From: Clostridia bacterium
GTDB taxonomy: Bacteria; Bacillota; Clostridia; Christensenellales; UBA1242
NCBI GenBank assembly: GCA_900768425.1
Contig: CAAGCR010000007.1
Span: 1 to 11,501, forward strand
Length of the DNA: 11,501 bases
Reading direction: 5' to 3'
Shown: positions 4,962 to 9,238 of the stretch, piece by piece
Layout: the number at the start of each line of letters is the position of its first letter
Position numbering within the stretch: position 1 is the stretch's first letter
The notes under the pieces: generated by a model
The model's input: the letters and a program-made list of their open reading frames with translations, nothing else
Told to the model about the DNA's origin: nothing
The model's database searches: none
Position numbers and translations under genes: made by a program

Positions 4962-5077
4962 GCAATAAATGAATAATGAATGAAGACTGACAACTGAATT
5001 AAGGATAATATAATAGTGAACAAGCATAAATGCTTGCAGTGAACGAGAAAACATTTTTATGTTTTGTTCACTATTAT
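4962..5077. repeat. Compact palindrome element upstream of metG
   Basis: The left flank (4962-5009, GCAATAAATGAATAATGAATGA... GAATTAAGG) resembles the border of the 2811-3140 array. The core is bounded by a perfect 12-bp inverted repeat, ATAATAGTGAAC (5010-5021) and GTTCACTATTAT (5066-5077). Inside are two hairpins: CAAGCA-TAAA-TGCTTG (5021-5036) and AAAACAT-TTTT-ATGTTTT (5048-5065), joined by GCAGTGAAC. Positions 5015-5044 are the exact reverse complement of 3017-3046 over 30 bp. The core can fold as a stem with two arms. It ends 10 bp before the metG promoter. Confidence 0.72.
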
Positions 5078-5086
5078 TGTTTTAAC

Positions 5087-5115
5087 TTGACATTAAAATG
5101 ATAAAAGATTAAAAT
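5087..5115 (+). promoter_or_regulatory. Promoter of metG
   Basis: TTGACA (5087-5092), a 17-nt spacer and TAAAAT (5110-5115). It has the same boxes and spacing as the MreB-like gene promoter. The metG ATG is 25 bp downstream, preceded by AGGAG. Confidence 0.75.
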
Positions 5116-5139
5116 TAGATTAAATTTTTAGGAGAATTT

Positions 5140-6780
5140 ATGAAAAATATATTTATAGGTGGGGCTTGGCCATATGCCAATAATTCGCTCCATATCGGAC
5201 ATTTAGCAGCATTGCTTCCTGGTGATGTTCTTGCTAGATTTTTTAGAAAAAACGGAGATAATGTTCTTTATGTTTCCGGTTCAGACTGCCATGGCACTCC
5301 AATTACAGTTAGAGCAAACAAGTTGGGTGTAAGTGGTCAAGAAATTGCCGGATATTACGATAACGAATTTAGACAAAATTTCCAAGATTTAGAGTTCAGT
5401 TACGATTTATACACCAACACAATGACCGAATATCACGCAAATGTAGTTAAAGAAAATTTAAAAAAGATTGCAGATAAAGGATATTTTTACACAAAAACCG
5501 AAAAAGAAGATTATTGTGAACATTGTGGCAAATTTGTTTCCGATAGAGAAATTAAAGGTATTTGTCCTGTTTGTGGGGCAGAAGCCGATGGTGACCAATG
5601 CGATAAATGTTTAACAGCACTCACACCAGATATGTTAAAAGACAAAACTTGTAAACTATGCGGAAATAAAACCACTTTAAAAGATAACACTCACCTTTAT
5701 TTCAAATTATCATCTTGCCAAAAAGCAGTTGAAGAATTATTTGAAAAATACAAAAAATACTGGCGTCCAACCGCTGTAAACGAAACCGCAAAATATTTAA
5801 AAGAAGGTCTGCGTGATAGAGCAATTACCCGCAGTTTAAACTGGGGTGTTGAACTTCCATTCGCTGGCTTTGAAGATAAACGCGTTTACGTTTGGATAGA
5901 AGCCGTAATGGGGTATTTGTCAGCAGGCGAGCAAGCCGCAAAAGCAAAAGGTATAGATTTTAATGCTTTTATGCACGACAAAAACACAACATCATATTAT
6001 GTTCATGGCAAAGACAACATTGTTTTCCATACAATAATCTTGCCAGCACTTTTAGGTGTGCTAGATGATAAACTTTCTATGCCTGAACGCATAATTTCTT
6101 GCGAATATGTCAATATGAATGGCGACAAAATGAGCAAAAGCAAAGGCAACCTAATTGCCGTAAACACACTTCTTGCTAATTTTGACCCGGATTCTATAAG
6201 ATACAACTTCTGCCTAAATAATCCAGAACGCAGAGATACAAACTTTGACCTAAATGATTATGTTTCTATTCACAACAAACATCTTGTTGGTGGATATGGC
6301 AACTTTGTTAATAGAAATTTATCTTTCCTTGCAAAAAAATATGAAGGCAAATTACCTCAACTTGATTTAGATGCAGATGTTAAAAATACTGTTGAAGAAA
6401 CATATAAAACAATAAAAGAACTATTTGCAAATGGTGAAATTAAAGAAGCAACCACAAGATTATATGACTATGTTCAATATGCAAATAAATATTACGACAC
6501 CAATGAACCTTGGGTGCTTGCGAAAACCGACACTGAAAAATTCAATAAAGTGACATCAAACTGCCTATACCTAATTGCAAATATGGCAAACCTATACGAA
6601 CCAATTATGCCAAAACGCGCGCAAATGTTAAGTGAACTACTTGGCATAGATTTATCTAAGTACGAACCGGTAACCTATGATTCAACAAAAATAATAACAA
6701 ATGTTCCACTTCTATTCCAAAGATTAGACCTAGAACAAATAGATATGACCAAAGGTCTAACCAATCCATTTAATGCGTAA
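5140..6780 (+). CDS. metG: Methionyl-tRNA synthetase (class I)
   Basis: This enzyme charges tRNA-Met with methionine in the cytoplasm. The 546-aa protein shows the class I signatures: GGAWPYANNSLHIGHL with HIGH at 18-21 and KMSKS at 330-334. The connective insertion carries four CxxC pairs (126-129, 142-145, 154-157, 171-174), consistent with a two-knuckle zinc domain. The core ends in an anticodon-binding helical bundle (NLYEPIMPKRAQMLSELLG). The appended C-terminal EMAPII/Trbp111-like tRNA-binding domain found in many MetRS is absent. The WPYAN form of the first motif and the two-knuckle insert are the type shared with archaeal and E. coli-like enzymes rather than the B. subtilis form (family knowledge). 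The start follows AGGAG with its own promoter. No T-box is visible upstream. Nothing looks degraded. Confidence 0.95.
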   Translation: MKNIFIGGAWPYANNSLHIGHLAALLPGDVLARFFRKNGDNVLYVSGSDCHGTPITVRANKLGVSGQEIAGYYDNEFRQNFQDLEFSYDLYTNTMTEYHANVVKENLKKIADKGYFYTKTEKEDYCEHCGKFVSDREIKGICPVCGAEADGDQCDKCLTALTPDMLKDKTCKLCGNKTTLKDNTHLYFKLSSCQKAVEELFEKYKKYWRPTAVNETAKYLKEGLRDRAITRSLNWGVELPFAGFEDKRVYVWIEAVMGYLSAGEQAAKAKGIDFNAFMHDKNTTSYYVHGKDNIVFHTIILPALLGVLDDKLSMPERIISCEYVNMNGDKMSKSKGNLIAVNTLLANFDPDSIRYNFCLNNPERRDTNFDLNDYVSIHNKHLVGGYGNFVNRNLSFLAKKYEGKLPQLDLDADVKNTVEETYKTIKELFANGEIKEATTRLYDYVQYANKYYDTNEPWVLAKTDTEKFNKVTSNCLYLIANMANLYEPIMPKRAQMLSELLGIDLSKYEPVTYDSTKIITNVPLLFQRLDLEQIDMTKGLTNPFNA

Positions 6781-6923
6781 AATATATTAATTTATAAAAA
6801 TATTTTAATAAAAGTTAAAAACATTTACTATAAAAAGGTTAATTAAAAAATAAATAACAACAAAAACTTTTTTATTAATTATAAAGAAGAATTAAAAAAT
6901 ATTTTTCACCTTGCAAAAAAATA
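6781..6923. other. AT-rich gap after metG, nothing decisive
   Basis: No gene was found here. A weak, pure-AT hairpin (TAATTAAAAAA around 6840-6850 with TTTTTTATTAATTA at 6868-6881) might serve as a poor terminator for metG, but it lacks a GC core and I would not call it one. Confidence 0.3.
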
Positions 6924-6952
6924 TTGACAAATTAAAATTATAGGCATATATT
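6924..6952 (+). promoter_or_regulatory. Promoter of the hisS leader
   Basis: TTGACA (6924-6929), a 17-nt spacer and TATATT (6947-6952). Transcription would begin near 6959, just before the leader-peptide SD (AAAGGA, 6961-6966), so the leader is translated almost from its 5' end. Confidence 0.78.
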
Positions 6953-6972
6953 AAAAATATAAAGGAATAATT

Positions 6973-7011
6973 ATGAAAAAAATTAACTTTTTACATCATC
7001 ATATCAACTAA
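6973..7011 (+). CDS. His-rich leader peptide of hisS attenuator
   Basis: A 12-codon ORF encodes MKKINFLHHHIN and ends in TAA. It has SD AAAGGA at 6-nt spacing and a consensus promoter directly upstream. Codons 8-10 are CAT CAT CAT (6994-7002). Three consecutive His codons in a translated mini-ORF, ahead of a terminator and then the histidyl-tRNA synthetase gene, are the hallmark of a ribosome-mediated histidine attenuator. A ribosome short of charged tRNA-His stalls here; otherwise it moves to the stop codon and covers the first RNA segment at 7013-7019. The peptide itself is presumably non-functional. The ORF is too short for usual gene finders. Confidence 0.85.
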   Translation: MKKINFLHHHIN

Positions 7012-7012
7012 A

Positions 7013-7087
7013 TTGTCTGTTTTTAATCAGACAAGGTTTTGATATGCCTTGACTTAAAAAGTATTTTTAAAGCATCAACGGCATATC
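7013..7087 (+). promoter_or_regulatory. Histidine attenuator: competing leader RNA segments
   Basis: Segment 1, TTGTCTG (7013-7019), pairs with segment 2, CAGACAA (7028-7034). Segment 2 as CAAGG (7032-7036) alternatively pairs with segment 3, CCTTG (7047-7051). Segment 3 as GATATGCC+TTGA (7041-7052) pairs with TCAA-C-GGCATATC (7075-7087), 12 bp with one bulged C. This is an antiterminator that consumes the loop and inner stem of the terminator at 7069-7102. Predicted logic: stalling at the His codons leaves 1:2 free to form, so 3 makes the antiterminator and hisS is read. With ample His the ribosome at the stop covers segment 1, 2:3 forms and the terminator wins. The pairings are visible in the sequence; the mechanism is inferred by analogy with known his/trp attenuators. 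Confidence 0.78.
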
Positions 7088-7102
7088 GTTGGTGCTTTTT
7101 TT
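7069..7102 (+). terminator. Attenuator terminator before hisS
   Basis: AAAGCATCAACG (7069-7080) pairs with CGTTGGTGCTTT (7087-7098), 12 bp with one T-G wobble, around GCATAT, followed by a T-run (7096-7102). It is located 166 bp before the hisS start with no gene in between, as expected for conditional termination. Confidence 0.88.
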
Positions 7103-7201
7103 GTTAAACAAATTTGCAAAAACATTTATACTTATCCATCAATTTACAAAACTTCATAAAAATAGAAAATATATACATTTTAATAATTAAAATATTTTTT
7201 G

Positions 7202-7207
7202 TATAAT
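7202..7207 (+). promoter_or_regulatory. Possible second, proximal hisS promoter (-10 only)
   Basis: A perfect TATAAT lies 62 bp before the hisS ATG, downstream of the attenuator. The -35 region is poor (TTTAAT at 7179-7184, 17 nt away). If used it would give attenuator-independent basal expression. In DNA this AT-rich it may be chance. Confidence 0.3.
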
Positions 7208-7268
7208 AAATACATTTTTAAGCACCGATTTTTAGATATAAAAAAGAAATAAAATAAAAGGGAAATAT

Positions 7269-8552
7269 ATGGAAATAGAATTACAAAACATAAAGGGAAC
7301 AAAAGACTTTTTACCCGAAGAACAAGTTATCAGAAATAGAATTACTGATATTTTAAAACAAAATTTTGAAAAATATGGTTATTTGCCACTTGAAACACCT
7401 ATTTTAAACGCGTACGATTTATTAAAGTATAAATATGAAGAAGGTGCGGAAATTTTAAACGAAGTATACAAATTTAAAGACCAAGGCAAAAGAGAAATTG
7501 GTTTAAGATATGACTTAACTGTTCCTTTTTGCAAAGTTATTGGTTTAAATCAAGATTTAACAATGCCATTTAGAAGATATGAAATAGGCAAAGTATTTAG
7601 AGATGGTCCAGTTAAATTAGGTAGAGCAAGAGAATTTTATCAATGCGATATTGATGTTGTTGGCATAGATGGTAGATATATTGAAGCCGAACAAATGCTA
7701 ATGGTAAAAAGTGTATTCAATCAACTAAATATTCCTATTGTAATTAAATGGAACAACCGCAAACTTATGAGCGGATTATTGATTTACGCAAATATTCCCG
7801 ATGACCTAACAGAAAAGTCAATAGGTTTAATTGACCGCTTAGAAAAAATATCTTTTGAAGAATTGGTTGCTGAGTTCAACGCAATAGGAGTTAATGAAGA
7901 CACCGTTAAACAAATTTTGGACTTATTCAACAAAACTCTTGACGAGTATAATGAAATGTTCGCAAATACCGACATTCAAATTTTAAAAGAAGGATTAGAT
8001 GAGTGCAATGAGTTAAACGATATGATAAACAAACTAAACATATCTTCATCTTGCGAATTTTCACCTAAACTTGCCCGCGGACTTAGCATATATACTGGCA
8101 CAGTTTACGAGTTTTTTGATAAGGAAAAACGCATAACATCTTCTCTTGGTGGCGGTGGAAGATACAATAAAATCATAACGGAATTTATAAACAACGGACA
8201 AAGTTATCCGGCAGTTGGGCTATGTTTTGGGTTAGAACCAATTTATGCAATTTTGTCAAAAGAAAAGCAAGACTCTTTTGTCGATGTGTTCATTGTTCCT
8301 ATGGGAACAGAGATTGAATGTTTAAATCTAGCAACCGTTCTTCGTGATAACGGAATAAAAACACTTATAGAGATGAATAACAAAAAAGTTAAAAAGTCCT
8401 TTGAGTATGCAAACAAAACCAATATTAAATATGTTGTTGTTGTAGGTAGCAACGAAATAGAAAGCGGTCAATATGCTTTAAAAAATATGCAAACCGGCGA
8501 ACAAGTAAACGTTTCTATTGAAGAAATGCTTAAAATATTAAAAAATAATTGA
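7269..8552 (+). CDS. hisS: Histidyl-tRNA synthetase (class II)
   Basis: 427 aa, normal for HisRS. It charges tRNA-His; the matching tRNA gene lies 184 bp downstream. N-terminal KGTKDFLPEEQ (10-20) and motif 1 YLPLETPIL are followed by LRYDLTVPF. Motif 2 is RRYEIGKVFRDGPVKLGRAREF, with the catalytic Arg at 111. HisRS-specific HisA is LARGLSIYTGTVYEF (Arg270), followed by SLGGGGRYNKI and motif 3 PAVGLCFGLEPI. The C-terminal anticodon domain runs from about 335 (DVFIVPMGTE) to the end. Oddity: the motif-3 Arg of the usual GLERL is Pro324, and GGGRYD is GGGRYN. Rest of the active site is intact, so this is probably a lineage variant rather than decay. The start follows AAAGGGA. Expression appears controlled by the His leader attenuator at 6924-7102. 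TGA stop. No clear terminator follows, only an AT-only hairpin (8552-8572) and a repeat hairpin at 8590. Confidence 0.95.
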   Translation: MEIELQNIKGTKDFLPEEQVIRNRITDILKQNFEKYGYLPLETPILNAYDLLKYKYEEGAEILNEVYKFKDQGKREIGLRYDLTVPFCKVIGLNQDLTMPFRRYEIGKVFRDGPVKLGRAREFYQCDIDVVGIDGRYIEAEQMLMVKSVFNQLNIPIVIKWNNRKLMSGLLIYANIPDDLTEKSIGLIDRLEKISFEELVAEFNAIGVNEDTVKQILDLFNKTLDEYNEMFANTDIQILKEGLDECNELNDMINKLNISSSCEFSPKLARGLSIYTGTVYEFFDKEKRITSSLGGGGRYNKIITEFINNGQSYPAVGLCFGLEPIYAILSKEKQDSFVDVFIVPMGTEIECLNLATVLRDNGIKTLIEMNNKKVKKSFEYANKTNIKYVVVVGSNEIESGQYALKNMQTGEQVNVSIEEMLKILKNN

Positions 8553-8588
8553 ATTTTTTAGAAAAAATTTTTAAGGTAGGGAAGATTA

Positions 8589-8642
8589 TGCGGGAAAACC
8601 TTTTGTTAAAAGGTTGTTCCCGCACCCTTTCCAAAAACTTTT
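8589..8642 (+). repeat. Hairpin repeat, copy 1, downstream of hisS
   Basis: GCGGGAA-AACCTTTT (8590-8604) pairs with AAAAGGTT-G-TTCCCGC (8608-8623), 15 bp with one bulged G, followed by ACCCTTTCCAAAAACTTTT. No T-run follows the stem directly. The same layout, including the tail, occurs on the minus strand at 9140-9194 downstream of leuS. Differences in the stem are compensated on both sides (CC/GG to CT/AG; GGGAA/TTCCC to GGAAA/TTTCC), which suggests that the structure, not only the sequence, is maintained. Confidence 0.65.
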
Positions 8643-8694
8643 AATATTTTGTTTAACTAAATATCTTAAAATAAATTTTAATTTAAACAAAATC

Positions 8695-8722
8695 TTGACA
8701 ACCAGTGCTTTAATATGATAAT
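8695..8722 (+). promoter_or_regulatory. Promoter of tRNA-His
   Basis: TTGACA (8695-8700), a 16-nt spacer and GATAAT (8717-8722; five of six consensus bases). The tRNA starts 14 bp downstream, so it can be transcribed independently of hisS. Confidence 0.65.
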
Positions 8723-8735
8723 ATCTAAGCCATAT

Positions 8736-8813
8736 GGTGGAATTAGTTCAGTTGGTTAGAATGCCAGATTGTGACTCTGGAGGTCGCAGGTTCAAGTCCC
8801 GTATTCCACCCCA
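8736..8813 (+). tRNA. tRNA-His (anticodon GTG)
   Basis: A full cloverleaf. The acceptor GTGGAAT (8737-8743) pairs with ATTCCAC (8803-8809). The D-stem is GTTC/GAAT, and the anticodon stem CCAGA/TCTGG has loop TTGTGAC (anticodon 8771-8773, GTG). The T-loop is TTCAAGT (8791-8797). The genomic G-1 (8736) opposite discriminator C73 (8810) is the tRNA-His identity element, and CCA is encoded (8811-8813). One flaw: the T-stem GCAGG/CCCGT contains an A-C mismatch (8788/8800) where GCGGG would pair fully. It lies directly after hisS with its own promoter and terminator. Confidence 0.95.
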
Positions 8814-8820
8814 TTAAAAC

Positions 8821-8886
8821 AAAAAGAAAAGTCTTATTTGATATAAACCCCACAAGAGGCATTTCAAACTGACTTTTCTTTTTTTT
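8821..8886 (+). terminator. Long-loop intrinsic terminator after tRNA-His
   Basis: AAAAAGAAAAGTC (8821-8833) is perfectly complementary to GACTTTTCTTTTT (8871-8883), and T-residues continue to 8886. The loop is unusually long (37 nt). It holds a secondary TTTGA/TCAAA pairing (8837-8841 with 8864-8868) and a CCCCACAAGAGG segment. Confidence 0.78.
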
Positions 8887-8894
8887 ATGAAATC

Positions 8895-8908
8895 GAACCT
8901 TATGGTTC
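8895..8908. repeat. Small hairpin in the gene-free 8887-9238 stretch
   Basis: GAACC-TTAT-GGTTC, followed after 8 nt by a T-run. It is too far from the T-run for a standard terminator. Apart from this hairpin and the two repeat copies at 9036-9111 and 9140-9205, I see nothing in 8887-9238. Confidence 0.4.
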
Positions 8909-9035
8909 AGTGATATTTTTTTTGAATATATTGCTTTAAACTCAGATAGTGATTCATATTTTCAAAAAAATGATATTGCTAATGCAAAAGTAAAGGTTTA
9001 TATAATAATTTTCAAATATATTAATAATTTTTTAA

Positions 9036-9111
9036 AAAGCGCGGAAAAATCTTTTTATACTAGTATACGCAAGCATAAAAGCTGAGCGTTATGCTTCAAA
9101 GTTTTTTCGTA
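9036..9111 (-). repeat. Hairpin repeat, copy 2, with enlarged loop
   Basis: GCGGAAAAATCTTTTTA (9041-9057) is identical to 9161-9177, and AAAGTTTTTTCGTA (9098-9111) resembles the 3' arm of copy 3. Between the arms lie about 40 extra bases holding the palindrome TATACTAGTATA (9056-9067) and a hairpin AAGCATAA/TTATGCTT (9071-9078 with 9089-9096). It looks like copy 3 with a second palindrome lodged in its loop; the 3' arm has begun to diverge. Confidence 0.55.
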
Positions 9112-9139
9112 TTTAATTTTTTTAATTATTTTTATAAAT

Positions 9140-9205
9140 ATCAAAAATTTTTGAAAAGGTGCGGAAAAATCTTTTTACAAAAAGTTTTTCCGCATTTTTT
9201 ATTTT
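9140..9205 (-). repeat. Hairpin repeat, copy 3, downstream of leuS
   Basis: TGCGGAAAAA (9160-9169) pairs with TTTTTCCGCA (9185-9194). The helix continues through C9171-G9184 and TTTTT/AAAAA (9172-9176 with 9179-9183), 16 bp with one bulged T (9170). On the plus strand the stem is followed by ATTTTTTATTTT, so it may end rightward transcripts. On the minus strand, that of leuS, the tail is CCTTTTCAAAAATTTTT, as in copy 1 after hisS. It may act as the 3' end signal of leuS, but no strong T-run follows on that strand. Confidence 0.6.
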
Positions 9206-9238
9206 AAAATTTATTAAATATTATTTAACAAATATTAA

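Noticed and set aside
6959..7268. T-box riboswitch before hisS
   Set aside because: No T-box core sequence or specifier-loop stem I is recognisable, and the His-codon mini-ORF with competing stems explains the leader better.
8552..8572. Intrinsic terminator right after hisS (AATTTTTT/AAAAAATT)
   Set aside because: The stem is only A-T pairs with a 2-nt loop; too weak to call.
8911..9083. Open frame of about 60 codons on the plus strand (reading DIFFEYIALNSD...)
   Set aside because: It has no start codon or SD, is very AT-rich, and its end runs through the hairpin repeat; chance or an unrecognisable relic.
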